Positions 1-10,140 of a stretch of DNA of 64,000 nt are shown here, piece after piece. The notes below the pieces were generated by a model. The model ran no database searches. It was not told the origin of the DNA and saw only the letters and a program-made list of their open reading frames with translations. This DNA comes from Dendrolimus kikuchii (taxonomy: Eukaryota; Arthropoda; Insecta; Lepidoptera; Lasiocampidae). Numbering within the stretch: position 1 is the first letter of the stretch; every line of letters starts with the position of its first letter. Position numbers and translations under genes: made by a program. The stretch is taken from positions 19,434,888-19,498,887 of the forward strand of contig CM034406.1 of assembly GCA_019925095.2 (NCBI GenBank), read 5' to 3'.

Positions 1-320
1 CCTTTTTACGCAAGAAATAACTAACATTAAAGCTAAATTTCGTGTGTTTGTCCGAAAATATGGATCGCCGCGTGAAACGGAACACATCTGGCTATTTTAC
101 CGACGGCATAAATACATTTAACTAAATAACACGGGAGACCGCCTCATGCAAGACATCTTAAATACGTTTTGTGTAAAACGTGTTTAGGCAGTTTAATATG
201 ATTAACTAAATTTGATTTAAAGACGATCGTCGTGCAAGCGGGCCTAAATGTGTGTTTTTGTTTTAAATGTCTACGTATTGCAAAAGTGATATCCGTTTAG
301 TAGTTATTGAAATATAGGGT
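1..320. other. No gene recognised
   Basis: No convincing ORF, repeat or RNA feature is visible in this moderately AT-rich stretch. Confidence 0.5.
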
Positions 321-950
321 ACTTGCTAACCCGGCGAATTTCGTAACGCCATATTTTCTGAATTCCTAAAAGACTTTGTTTCATGACACAAAAACAAAAT
401 CACCAAAATCGCTCCAGGTGATTAGGAGGGTTCTAGAACCCGATCTCAGCGGCACCTACCGGTTCTTATGGCGAATCTAAACCATCCGAGAACCCACTCA
501 AACACACAAAAACAAAATCACCAAAATCGCCCCAGGTGATTAGGAGGATTCTAGAACCCGATCTCAGCGCCACCTACCGGTTCTTATGGCGAATCTAAAC
601 CATCCGGGAACCCACTCAAACGCACAAAAACAAAATCACCAAAATCGCTCCAGGTGATTAGGAGGATTCTAGGACCCGATCTCAGCGCCACCTACTGGTT
701 CTTATGGCGAATCTAAACCATCCGGGAATCCACTCAAACACACAAAAACAAAATCACCAAAATCGCTCCAGGTGATTAGGAGGGTTCTAGGACCCGATCT
801 CAGCGCCACCTACCGGTTCCAATTGTGGCTGTAAACCATCCCGGGACCTACTCAAACACACACACAAAATTTCATCAAAATCGGATGTATAGTTTACGAT
901 CCTATAAGGGATATACACAAACATTCATTTTTATATATCAAGAAGATTTA
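321..950 (-). mobile_element. Helitron-like element carrying a 118-bp tandem array
   Basis: The left edge (near 321-355) resembles the reversed 3' end of the Helitron at 33046 (ctgactcggcaaacttcgta type). The body is a 118-bp array, and the right edge carries wording typical of these repeats (tttcatcaaaatcgg). Termini are degenerate, so the boundaries are approximate. Confidence 0.5.
389..861. repeat. 118-bp tandem repeat array 1, four units
   Basis: The anchor caaaaacaaaatcacc recurs at 389, 507, 625 and 743, an exact 118-bp spacing. Units differ by a few substitutions, such as cggcacc versus cgccacc and taccgg versus tactgg. The same unit forms the larger array at 4447-5425 and occurs as one or two copies inside Helitrons at 16640 and 35200. 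Confidence 0.95.
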
Positions 951-1434
951 CGATTAAATTGTCTCTGGGGTTTCGTTAATTAACGTCCATCGTTCCTTCG
1001 GAATCAAACAAATGCATTCGATGCGCGTGGTCCAACACGCCCTTGGCCGATTGTACTTTACTTAAAAATGTCACCAGCGTTGACCGTAAGGGTACTTACT
1101 GGTCCGATCAGGTCAAGGCATGCAGCGTGTGGCTAGCATTTAAATGGATGCATTGTTCGCCAAAAGGAGGCGCAGGCGCACCAGCCTTGACTGTTATTGT
1201 TTTGGCCGCCAACAATGACGGTCTCATGGCATCTAAGAGATCACTATGGCTTTGGAAAATAAGGAAAATTAAAAAGGCCGTGCTTAGTACGGTCAAAACG
1301 TCTTACAAAACTTTGCTAACTTTAATATTATCCCACGGGAACCGTAATTTTTTTGAGATTAAAAGTAGCCTATGTGCTATTCAAGATTATTATCTATCTC
1401 TGTGCCAAATTTCATCCACACGTTTAGACGCTCT
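862..1434. other. No gene recognised
   Basis: Holds Helitron-like wording at the left and near 1370-1434. The open frame at 1043-1441 starts at a non-ATG codon, overlaps Helitron sequence at its end and resembles no protein I know. Confidence 0.4.
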
Positions 1435-1532
1435 GGCGTGAAAGAATTTTTCAAATCGGATCAGTAGTTCCTGAGATTAGCGCGTTCAAGCAAACAAACA
1501 AACTCTTCAGCTTTATATATTAGTACAAGATA
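1435..1532 (-). mobile_element. Helitron fragment (5' part)
   Basis: Matches the 5' half of the Helitron family whose forward copy begins TCTATACTAATATTATAAAG. The phrases aaactcttcagcttta and gattagcgcgttcaa are shared with copies at 20651, 52518 and 53278. Confidence 0.7.
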
Positions 1533-1542
1533 TGTATTTAAT

Positions 1543-1757
1543 GACGGCCTCTGTGGTTGAGCGGGCTAAGTCTTTGCCGGCCTACCTCACTGCAACGCAG
1601 AGGCTCCGGGTTCGATTCCTGGTATAGTAAATTTCGGAAACGTATTTTCTCCGTTATTTACTATGGTCTGGGTGTCTGGGATCGGCCCCAGAGTAGTCCG
1701 TTATATGTTATCCATAACACAAGCGTAACTTGCTTAATTTGGGAATATTTTTACAAT
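1543..1757 (+). mobile_element. tRNA-derived SINE (family S) copy 1
   Basis: The 5' head carries RNA polymerase III promoter boxes: an A box (TGGTTGAGCGG, 1554-1564) and a B box (GGTTCGATTCC, 1609-1619) about 45 bp apart. A tRNA-unrelated body follows. Related copies at 27009, 27953, 56573 and 62408, some with (ATT)n-type tails, show it is dispersed, so this is a SINE rather than a tRNA gene. Confidence 0.9.
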
Positions 1758-1842
1758 TGTTGTGGTATACATTATTTTTTCTACATTTTTATAATTTCTT
1801 TTCACTTTGTATTTGCTTTGCTTCCGTGTCTTTGCATGTCAC

Positions 1843-2034
1843 TATAATGGCCCTAGCGGAAGATCAGCGCTGGTTAACCTAATCAAGCAACATGCTGAGC
1901 TGAGCAATTTAGACCTACATTTGCTTCGTATTTTTTTACTGCATGTCACATTGTACATTTATTTATTTAGGCTAGTGTAATCTATACTCATTTGTGTTGT
2001 AGTTCTAAATAAATAATTTTCTTTCTTTCTTATC
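1843..2034 (+). mobile_element. LINE 3' end (family G)
   Basis: Contains agatcagcgctgg and ends in aataaataattt followed by a ctttctttctt tail. Related 3' ends lie at 8436-8670, 22672-22910 (minus), 61571-61760 (minus) and 63105-63236. No coding part is retained. Confidence 0.6.
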
Positions 2035-2314
2035 GGCAAACCTTCTACGCACGACTTATAAAGACGCACATTCTATATTCCTAAACTAAGCGAGTAGTCA
2101 CACTTGTGTATATAACGAACAACTATGAGGCCGATTCCAGATACCTAGACCAGAGTGAATAGTGAAAAAGTCCTTTACAAAATTTTGCCTGTCGGGAATG
2201 TAACCTAAAGCCTCAGCGTTCCAATGAGCTACGTTGGCGAAAGTTTAGCGCACTCAACTACAAAGACCGGCTAATAACTACTACAACCTAATTATATAAT
2301 TTCATCTGTGAAAA

Positions 2315-2492
2315 GAAGAAATAATAGTCTTCTCCGGCCTGTCGTAAGAGGGGGCAAAAAAGTCCACAAACAAGTGATAGGGTATTTGCCCGTCTGGACG
2401 GCTACCACCCCTCGTCAAGAGTATGTCGCCATAACAAACTTGAGTTGTGTTCCGGCATTAGTGGCCAGGTTGCAATCTCCCTTTAGTATAAT
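2315..2492 (+). mobile_element. SINE-like element family B, old 3'-truncated copy
   Basis: Diverged copy of the 300-bp B unit: ggcctgtcgtaagagg, gggtatttgcccg and gtgttccggcatta are recognisable, then the match stops before the polyA end. Confidence 0.75.
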
Positions 2493-2605
2493 TTAATAAT
2501 ATATAACAGAACTTACGTAATGAATTCTGCGCATACACTACACCAAAAGCCACAAACACTGGTAAAAGTATCAAATACATTTTGTTTGTCTATCACTTTG
2601 TTACG

Positions 2606-2741
2606 TCATCAAGTCGTACGCGCGCTGTGCGAGCTACTGAGGCGCGCGCGCCGCTCTCCGCGATATTTATCCGCGTACATGCATTGCGGAATACTTAAGT
2701 TTCATAATCATGATGATGAGATTTGTTTACGGCCAGTAAGT
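2606..2741 (+). promoter_or_regulatory. CpG-rich patch with downstream ATGs and a GTAAGT donor
   Basis: A short run very rich in CpG (gcgcgcgcgccgc, 2640s) stands out from the AT-rich surroundings. Downstream are three consecutive in-frame ATGs (2710) and, after eight codons, an exact GTAAGT donor (2736). This could be a first exon, but no partner exon was found and chance is possible. Confidence 0.2.
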
Positions 2742-2820
2742 AAATCCTACACGACTAGAGATAGATCATTATTATTATAGAAATATATATCTTTAATAAT
2801 TAACATTTTCATTTTTAGCT

Positions 2821-3129
2821 TTTTTTTATTGCAGGAGATCAGCAGACAGGCAGACGGCCCACTTGATGATAAGCGGCTACCATCGCCTATTGACATTTGC
2901 AACACCAAAGTTGCCACAAATGCGCCGCTGCTCTCTTAACTGGACTGGAACCTGGTCACCAATGTCGGAACACAACTCAAGTTGTTATGGCGACGTGCTT
3001 TAGACCAGGGGTGTTAGCCATCCAGTCGGGCAAATGCCCTACCACCTGGCTGTAGGTTGTTAAATCGCCTCTTACGACAGGCCGCCCGGCCGCAGGAAAT
3101 TGTATTCTTTCTCCGTTCCTGCACGGATA
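2821..3129 (-). mobile_element. SINE-like element family B, near full length
   Basis: Reverse copy: left end tttttttattgcaggag is the polyA/ctgcaataaa terminus, right end is the ccgtgcaggaacgg head. The full unit is about 300 bp. It forms an inverted pair with the copy at 3162. Confidence 0.9.
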
Positions 3130-3161
3130 ACCAGCTTACTATTAGTAGTTAATTTTTATGT

Positions 3162-3357
3162 GCAGAAACGGAGAAAGAATAAAATTTCCTGCGGCCGGGC
3201 GGCTTGTCGTAAGAGGCGACAAAACAACCCACAGTCAGATGGTAGGGTATTAGCCTCTGGATGGCTACCACCGCTGGTCTAGAGTACGCCGCCATAATAA
3301 CCTTGAGCTGTGTTCCTCTCTCCCTTTAGAGAGCGGCAGTACATTGGTAGCACCTTA
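3162..3357 (+). mobile_element. SINE-like element family B, 3'-truncated
   Basis: Begins gcagaaacggagaaag and runs through the cggccgggcggc segment to gagagcggcag, lacking the polyA end. Opposite orientation to the copy at 2821-3129, about 30 bp away. Confidence 0.85.
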
Positions 3358-3548
3358 AATTTTTTTTGTAAAAAACGGATATGAATGATTTGTATGGCAT
3401 TTAAGTAAAATTTTCACCAATAATTTTTTGGATATTTTTTTTTGTTAAATCGTGTCGTTTTATGCTGTAATATCTAACTTTAGATTTGACTTAAGTTGTC
3501 TAATGCAGAGCTTGAAAAGGTTATCTATTACCTTTAAAAATATAGGTA

Positions 3549-3742
3549 ATTAGCTGCTCGGCGCGGTTTCACCCGCGCTCTGTCCCGCTCCCGTGGTATA
3601 TAGCGTCATGTTATAAGCCTATGACACTCCCTGTTAACGTAGCTTTCTAGCAGTAAAGGAATTTTTAAAATTGGTTTAGTAGATCCAGAGATTACCCCCT
3701 ACCACGTCACAAACTTTACCTCTTTATAATATTAGTATAGAT
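3549..3742 (-). mobile_element. Helitron (second subfamily)
   Basis: Reverse copy related to 21900-22100: ggcgcggtttcacccgcg near the 3' end, then taatattagtatagat at the 5' end. Non-autonomous, with no Rep/helicase coding sequence. Confidence 0.75.
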
Positions 3743-3864
3743 TAACGGTATTTTTGAAAAAGATACTGTCATACCGGTATATTATTTTACCGTTACTTGG
3801 TAACTTTTATGATTTTAACGTAATAATATAACGTTAAAAATCGTATGTATAACGTTATATATAT

Positions 3865-4131
3865 ACATACATACATACATACATAACTTCACGCCAGTTC
3901 CCTTGCGGGGTAGGCACGAACAACAGAGTGCCATTTAGGCTTATTCTTACACACCTCACTTGCCTCTTTGACATTCATAACTCTTGTCATGCAAGCTCGT
4001 CTGTTCTTAAGGCTCCTGACATCACCTTCTGCTAGTACACGATCAATTTGATCATGGAAGGTGTGTCGTGGCCTTCCACGACTTCTGCATCCATCCACTT
4101 TTGCATTGTATATCTGTTTAGTCATTCTTTC
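3865..4131 (-). mobile_element. RTE-clade LINE, 5'-truncated copy 1
   Basis: Left end is the 3' tail (TACA)n, i.e. (ATGT)n in element sense, followed by the 3' UTR and the C-terminus of the reverse transcriptase ORF (ends PARELA-stop; GRPRHTFHDQIDRVL present). A short-tandem-repeat tail instead of polyA is typical of the RTE clade. Inserted in an AT-rich stretch full of taacgtta motifs. Confidence 0.92.
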
Positions 4132-4413
4132 ATATATATATATCGGTAATTTTTACGTTATTTCAAGCGACGTTGCCAGTTTTAAGAATTGGCTTTATTA
4201 CGTCTGCATGTTACCGAATCGATCGACAAACACATCTCTAAATATTACGCGCGCTCTTAGCACAGTGGTGTTTGACAATCTTTGCGAGTGAAAGAGAGCA
4301 ACGATGGTAACAAAACATAGTAATAACGGTAAAATCATCAATAAACATAGTATTAACGTTACATGTTTTTACTGGTAAAATGGCTAGAATTAACGTAAAT
4401 TTTTATAACGATA

Positions 4414-5425
4414 CTAGCGGCCCCGGCAGACGTTGTCCTGGACTGAAAAAATAAAAATCTAGGATCCGATCCCAGCGCCACCTACCGGTTCCAATTGTGG
4501 ATTTAAATCATTCGGGGACCCACTCAAACACACAAAAACAAAATCACCAAAATCGCTGCAGGTGATTAGAAGGATTCTAGAACCCGATCTCAGCGCCACC
4601 TACCGGTTCTAATTGCGAATCTAAACCATCCGGGAACCCACGCAAACACACAAAAACAAAATCACCAAAATCGCTGCAGGTGATTAGAAGGATTCTAGAA
4701 CCGATCTCAGCGCCACCTACCGGTTCCAATTGTGGATTTAAATCATCCGGGGACCCACTCAAACACACAAAAACAAAATCACCAAAATCGCTCCAGGTGA
4801 TTAGGAGGATTGTAATACCCGCTCTCAGCGCCACCTACCGGTTCTAATTGTGAATCTAAACCATCCGGGAACCCACGCAAACACACAAAAACAAAATCAC
4901 CAAAATCGCTGCAGGTGATTAGAAGGATTCTAGAACCCGATCTCAGCGCCACTTACCGGTTCTAATTGCGAATCTAAACCATCCGGGAACCCACTCAAAC
5001 ACACAAAAACAAAATCACCAAAATCGCTCCAGGTGATTAGGAGGATTCTAGAACCCGCTCTCAGCGCCACCTACCGGTTCTAATTGTGAATTTAAACCAT
5101 CCGGGAACCCGCTCAAACACACAAAAACAAAATCACCAAAATCGGTCCAAGTGATTAGGAGGATTCTAGAACCCGATCTCAGCGCCACCTATCGGCTCTA
5201 ATTGTGAATCTAAGCCATCCGGGAACCCGCTCGAATACACAAAAACAAAATCACCAAAATCGGTCCAAGTGATTAGGAGGATTCTAGAACCCGATCTCAG
5301 CGCCACCTACCGGTTCTAATTGTGAATCTAAACCATCCGGGAACCCGCTCAAACACACAAAAACCAAATCACCAAAATCGGTCCAAGTGATTAGGAGGAT
5401 TCTAGAAACCGAACTCAGCGGTCTA
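4414..5425 (-). mobile_element. Helitron end joined to 118-bp array 2
   Basis: The left edge is a reversed Helitron 3' terminus: ctag at 4414-4417 followed by cggccccggcagacgttgtc, which can form the usual short terminal hairpin (ggcag/ctgcc). Everything to the right is the 118-bp array. The 5' terminus on the right was not recognised. Confidence 0.7.
4447..5425. repeat. 118-bp tandem repeat array 2, about eight units
   Basis: The anchor caaaaac recurs at 4533, 4651, 4768, 4886, 5004, 5122, 5240 and 5358 (spacing 118, once 117). It is the same unit as array 1, with alternating sub-variants (gcaattag-type versus ccaattgtgg-type units), suggesting higher-order duplication. Long frames through it are repeat artefacts. 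Confidence 0.95.
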
Positions 5426-5796
5426 ATGGCTGATTCCTATTTCTTACTATTCATTCACTTGCCCTACCATCGGTTGAATGTTGACATAAGAAGTATGGAG
5501 CCTATGTCAAATTTTAACCAAGAGTACGGCAAATGAACAGTCGGTGAGATATAGAAACTGCTATGAGAAATTTAAACATCATTCCAACAAGTGTAATGCA
5601 TTTTAAAATCCTGTTTGTCAAGTATAAAAATCTTCTTCTGAGAGTAAAAAGTGTATAGAAAAGCACACAAAGGGCGTGGCATAGTATTTTTGCCGTATTA
5701 TTATTTTATTTTAATATCTATCTGCCAGCTTAGCCACATATGTCAACAATAAACTCTACTTAATTAATTATAGGATAGTTCACACTTTATAAAGTC
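5426..5796. other. No gene recognised
   Basis: AT-rich sequence without convincing ORF or known repeat. Confidence 0.5.
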
Positions 5797-5935
5797 AAAT
5801 TAACAGTGTAGCCTTGGCGAAATCTGTAATTATAGAAGTATAGTCTTTGACAACAGAACCTTAATAATGTTCGAACTTATAATTTACATTAATTATGGTC
5901 GGATTTCGACCACCGGACGACCACTACCTATTATT
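5797..5935 (-). repeat. Repeat family F
   Basis: Contains the odd palindrome-like ggtcggatttcgacc and the phrase ggcgaaatctgtaattatag. Forward copies are at 21680, 36240 and 49441. Class uncertain; no coding capacity. Confidence 0.65.
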
Positions 5936-5970
5936 ATTATTTAAAACCTATAATTATTGTATAATTATAC

Positions 5971-6252
5971 AAAAAAAAGGAGTTTTTGGCGGGAACTGAA
6001 AGGGAATGTTGTGCTGTGCAGTTTTATTTTCTAAAAATGTGTAAAATCACTCTAAAATGAACAACAGTTGTAGGATATTGATAGTTTTTGAGTAGTATTT
6101 ATGGGTTTTTGTGAGAAATGTGAACTGTATAGACAAATGTGGCCTTTTGAGTTTTCACAAGAACTCCGTTGAATGGTGTGGATTGTAGCCTACAATACAA
6201 CTGCGCCTGGCTTAAAGGCCTAGTTGCCAAGCCTTAAAAATAAAAAATAAAT
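5971..6252 (+). mobile_element. SINE-like family C, tail type 1
   Basis: Head agtttttggcgggaactg, body with aaaaatgtgtaaaatcac and gaactccgttgaatgg, tail ggcttaaaggcctagttgcc then A-rich (ataaaaaataaa). No A/B boxes recognised. Confidence 0.88.
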
Positions 6253-6323
6253 CTACAAAAAAAAAAGTTAAATGAACGTGAGTCTGAACGTCTGTGGTTT
6301 GAGTGGATTACATTCTGTTTTTA

Positions 6324-6597
6324 GGAGTTTTTGGCGGGAACTGAAAGGGGACGTTGTGCTTTGCAGTTTTATTTTCTAAAAATGTGTAAAATCACTCTAA
6401 AATGAACAATAGCTGTAGGATATTGATAGTTTTTGAGTAGTAATTACGTGTTTTGTGAGAAATGTGAACTGTATAGTCAAATGTGGCCTTTCGAGTTGTC
6501 ATAAGAACTCCGTTGAATGGTGTAGATTGTAGCCTACAATACAACTGCGCCTGGCTTAAAGGCCTAGTTGCCAAGCCTTAAACATAAAAAAAAACAG
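6324..6597 (+). mobile_element. SINE-like family C with 10-bp target duplication
   Basis: Same head and tail type 1 as the copy at 5971. Flanked by tctgttttta at 6314-6323 and 6598-6607, which supports retroposition. A second copy just upstream in the same orientation makes a local cluster. Confidence 0.9.
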
Positions 6598-6769
6598 TCT
6601 GTTTTTATGAACTAGTTGATTTTCAACTTTAAATTACTATTTGTATGCCTGAAAGGGCCAAAAAAACATGTATAACGTAAAATAACATATTATTATCTAA
6701 TGTTTTTATTTATAAGCAAATAAATGATTTAATTTGACGGTAAGTTTTGTTGTAAAAATTATTATTATT

Positions 6770-7011
6770 ACATACATACATAACTTCACGCCAGTTCCCT
6801 TGCGGGGTAGGCACGAACAACAGAGCGCCATTTAGGCCCATTCTTACACACCTCACTTTCTTCTTTGACATTCATAACTCTTGTCATGCACGCTCGTCTG
6901 TTCTTAAGGCTCCTGACATCACCCTCTAGTACACGATCAATTTGATCATGGAAGGTGTGTCGTGGCCTTCCACGACTTCTGCATCCATCCACTTTTGCAT
7001 TGTATATCTGT
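6770..7011 (-). mobile_element. RTE-clade LINE, 5'-truncated copy 2
   Basis: (TACA)n tail at the left, RT C-terminus (RSRGRPRHTFHDQIDRVLEG...PARELA) in reverse. Flanked on both sides by TTA repeats, consistent with insertion into, and duplication of, a (TTA)n site. Confidence 0.9.
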
Positions 7012-7441
7012 TATTATTATTATTAACATGTCATAAATAATAAATAATTAATTAAGATCAGATCGATCAACAATTAAAAACAATATTACTAAGGCTGTTA
7101 AAATTTCAAAAAGTGAGAATAGAGTGTATTTTCACTCGGACCAAGTGCGCTTGGATAAGTGCTCACTCGGATCGTAGCAACTGACGATCTGAGCTCACTC
7201 GGACAGCGGCACCTGAGCCAAGCACACTGGGGCCACGTGATCTATTTTACAGGTTTACTATGTTTCCTTAATACAGTTTTTTTTTAAGGACATTTGGACT
7301 AGCGTTTATATCAGTCCGTGAGTACAAAACCTTACATGCACTTAAAATAATAATAATAAATATATAAGCATAAAATAATAGTATTTTTGCATGCAAAATC
7401 ACTATTATTTTATGCTTTAAGTCTAACAGTTCTAATAATTT
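7012..7441. other. No gene recognised; includes a 31-32-bp degenerate repeat
   Basis: Mostly AT-rich. At 7133, 7164 and 7196 the octamer cactcgga recurs at 31-32-bp spacing (three degenerate units). No ORF of note. Confidence 0.6.
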
Positions 7442-7741
7442 GTTTTTACAGACAAGGGGTCGGCTAAAACGGAATGAAAAACTCCAAACTCCAGCAAGTC
7501 TAAGCATAAGTCTCTCCTGTAATTTTTGGTGCATTCTACAAGAATATGATATATGTCCTGTCTTTTATTACACGTCTCACAATTGGGGCTGTTTGTCTTT
7601 TTCATGAGAAAAGCAAATGTCTTGAGCGGCATATGTCCAGCACGCACACGATGAGCGACAACAACTAAGGAGCTACTCAACTTACTCTCACTGGACCATG
7701 GTATACGAGGAGGCTCACTCTGAAATGTTATGTAACATATA
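7442..7741 (-). pseudogene. RNase H-type LINE, C-terminal fragment
   Basis: Reverse-strand frame reads PPRIPWSSESKL... then a C-x2-C...H-x4-C knuckle (CETCNKR...HILVEC) and ends after PLSVKTN. This is the region that follows RNase H in I/Jockey-related LINEs. It continues the RNase H pieces at 7985-8141 and 8672-8882, from which it is separated by an RTE insertion (7749-7944). Broken, not functional. Confidence 0.75.
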
Positions 7742-7748
7742 CCGTTAC

Positions 7749-7944
7749 ACATACATACATACATAACTTCACGCCAGTTCCCTTGCGGGGTAGGCACGAA
7801 CAACAGAGTGCCATTTAGGCTTATTCTTACACACCTCACTTGCCTCTTTGACATTCATAACTCTTGTCATGCAAGCTCGTCTGTTCTTAAGGCTCCTGAC
7901 ATCACCTTCTGCTAGTACACGATCAATTTGATCATGGAAGGTGT
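7749..7944 (-). mobile_element. RTE-clade LINE copy 3, nested in the RNase H LINE
   Basis: (TACA)n tail at the left and RT C-terminal coding sequence in reverse. It interrupts an older LINE whose coding sequence lies on both sides in the same strand and order. Confidence 0.9.
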
Positions 7945-7984
7945 ATTATTATTCATTAAAATATTCCTTCCAAAGATTGTGAAT

Positions 7985-8141
7985 TTCAATTTTAGTTTGT
8001 GACAAAATTTCGAAATGTGTAGGGAGAATGTAAACTTCCGGGACCTACTGTGCAAAAATTGCGAGCGAAACAGTCAGCCTCTTCGTTACGAAATATTCCT
8101 ACATGTGATGGAATCCATTGCAATTTCAGAGACACTTTCAT
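7985..8141 (-). pseudogene. RNase H domain, C-terminal half (LINE)
   Basis: Encodes KLQWIPSHVGIFRNEEADCF, the hallmark of LINE/host-type RNase H (WIPSHVGI.GNE.AD). In the element it is preceded by the half at 8672-8882. The reading is continuous if the 529-bp insertion (8142-8670) is ignored. Confidence 0.85.
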
Positions 8142-8670
8142 ATATAAAGTTAGTAACTTACCTTGATATGAGTACAAGTCCTTGCATATAAAATTGAATA
8201 CAGATCAATGTAGCGTGAGTTGATATATGTTTTTATGCGTAATATACATACAATCAGGTTACAACATAGACAAGTATAATTTATATATATGTATATGTAT
8301 ATATATATGCATGTATGTATGTACATATACATATATATATTGTTTTATTATTTAAATCATAATGTTAACAATATATTTACACTGTTTCTTCTATGTACAT
8401 ATATATTATAATTTACAAATGAAATAGTTTTAAGTTAAACTCATTCAAATATTCGGGTCGTTTTAGTATTGCTTCAAAAGGAAGGTTTGCACTGAAAATC
8501 AGCGTTGTGTCGGATATTAAGCCGGCACAGCAATAAGCTGAGTGCAAACCTTGTTTGCGGAAAATGCGGCGTACAAATTCTCAAAATATGTTTTTATTTT
8601 TAGGATACATGTTAGCAATGTAAGTATGTCGCTATTTCTTCAAATAAATTTATTCTTTCTTTCTTTTTCT
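8142..8670 (+). mobile_element. Insertion splitting the RNase H domain (family G LINE 3' end)
   Basis: Flanked by tttcat at 8136-8141 and 8671-8676. Its right part (8436-8670) is a family G LINE 3' end with aataaatttattctttc and a ctttctttct tail. The left part is AT-rich with (TA) microsatellite. The break falls exactly between codons that are adjacent in an intact RNase H. Confidence 0.6.
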
Positions 8671-8671
8671 T

Positions 8672-8882
8672 TTCATTTCACACATTTCTTCTAACTTCCT
8701 CAAGACTGTGTAAGCTAGCGGTGCACCTCTTTTACCAGAGGCGCATCGAGCTACGTGTTGCAATGCACTTTTACTATCGAAGGATAACAGCTTTTTTAGT
8801 TTGTAAAGAGACTAGATAAGAAAGTGCCTCAGATATTGCAAATAATAATACAGTTATAATGGGTTTAGACATCTTGAATTTT
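8672..8882 (-). pseudogene. RNase H domain, N-terminal half (LINE)
   Basis: Reverse frame reads ITVLLFAISEALSYLVSL, then VILSFDSKSALQHVARC and PLAYTVLRKLEEMCEMK. The E...ALSYL helix and FDSKSAL strand are the expected RNase H core. Continues into 7985-8141. Confidence 0.75.
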
Positions 8883-9317
8883 GAAAAACTTCGTGAAAAT
8901 ACAACTTGTTAAGAATACGCTTGTGTATTACTGCTATTCGTATTTATTATTTATTTACATAACACAATGAGCTATATTTTTAACTGAATATTAGGTTAAT
9001 TCTCGTTGAGGGTATGTATGCATGGTTGGTTGTCGGTTATGTTGTATCCGTTGAACGGTGTACAGGGAATAAGAGATAATTTTTATCGTACACTTTTAAT
9101 TACACACTCTATCTGTCATTTACAAAGACAATCAGAAGGATTTTTTTGTTTAGATAAGGGCAAGCAACATGCGCGAGAACTGAGTTATACACGACCACAT
9201 ATTTCGTTTGCCCGCGTTGAAGGTGTGTGTAGAACTCTCCAGAACTGTCGTTCGGTTTTTGCTAGTGTTTTCGCGCCAAGCGAATGTGGCGGGAACATTG
9301 AGCCTGCGCTGTCAGTA
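8883..9317. other. No gene recognised
   Basis: The frame at 9006-9359 has no recognisable motif and runs into a family C SINE, so I do not regard it as a gene. Confidence 0.45.
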
Positions 9318-9627
9318 GTAGTAGTTGTATTCGCCACAAAGGCAGGCAAAGGAATCTAGTCCATACAGCCAATTCTGATGTTTAAGTTTTCGTATAATAG
9401 TCGCGCAGTTGTATTGTAGGCTACAACTAACGCCATTCAACGGAGTTTTTGTGAAAACTCAAAAGTCCACATTTGACTATACAGTTCACATTTCTTACAA
9501 AACACATAATTACTACTCAAAAACTATCAATATCCTACAACTATTGTTCATTTTAGAGTAATTTTACACATTTTTAGAAAATAAAACTGCACAGCACAAC
9601 GTCTCCTTTCAGTTCCCGCCAAAAACC
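9318..9627 (-). mobile_element. SINE-like family C, tail type 2
   Basis: Reverse copy: left end gtagtagtag then attcgccacaaaggcagg (tail type 2), right end cagttcccgccaaaaac (head). Body identical in layout to tail-type-1 copies. Confidence 0.88.
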
Positions 9628-9655
9628 CCCCCTGCGCTGTCATAAAACGGCGCGC

Positions 9656-9919
9656 TTTTTTTTTGTTTATGGCTTCGCAACTAGGCCTTTAGGCCAGGAG
9701 CATTTGTATTGTAGGCTACAATCGACACCGTATAACGGAGTTCTTGTGAAAACTCGAAAGGCCACATTTGACTATACAGTTCACATTTCTCACAAAAACA
9801 TATAACTACTCAAAAACTAACAATATCCTCCAACTATTGTTCATTTTAGAGAGATTTTACACATTTTTAGGAAATAAAACTGCACAGCACAACGTCCACT
9901 TTCAGTTCCCGCCAAAAAC
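9656..9919 (-). mobile_element. SINE-like family C, tail type 1
   Basis: Reverse copy with ctaggcctttaggccag tail at the left and ccgccaaaaact head at the right. Lies next to the copy at 9318-9627 in the same orientation. Confidence 0.85.
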
Positions 9920-10140
9920 TCAAACGGCGCGCTGTTTTGCATGCTACACAGATTAATATTAACATCGCGCTTGCGTGCTTGCTTGCACTGTCTTTAAATT
10001 TAGATAAAGCAACTAAAGTGATCCACGTATGCATTAAACTCATTTAATGTCATCGAATATCATCGTGATCTTTCAATACTGCCTCTTTAAACCAAATTTA
10101 TTAATTGATCAATTGAGTTGATTTACTTTGGATTAGTATG
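9920..10140. other. Spacer upstream of the R1-like LINE
   Basis: AT-rich, no ORF. Composition changes sharply to GC-rich at about 10141, marking the 5' truncation point of the LINE. Confidence 0.5.

Noticed and set aside
389..861. CRISPR-like array
   Set aside because: The whole 118-bp unit repeats with no unique spacers and the context is eukaryotic; it is a tandem repeat.
1043..1441. 132-codon forward frame
   Set aside because: Non-ATG start, no domain, overlaps Helitron-derived sequence at its end, no splice signals assessed as convincing.
1553..1620. tRNA-like sequence with A and B boxes
   Set aside because: The same head recurs with a constant non-tRNA body at several places; it is the 5' part of a SINE, not a tRNA gene.
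4577..4834. 85-codon frame through the 118-bp array
   Set aside because: Unit length 118 is not a multiple of 3, so the frame is fortuitous and breaks across units.
9006..9359. 117-codon forward frame
   Set aside because: Runs into a family C SINE and has no recognisable motif.
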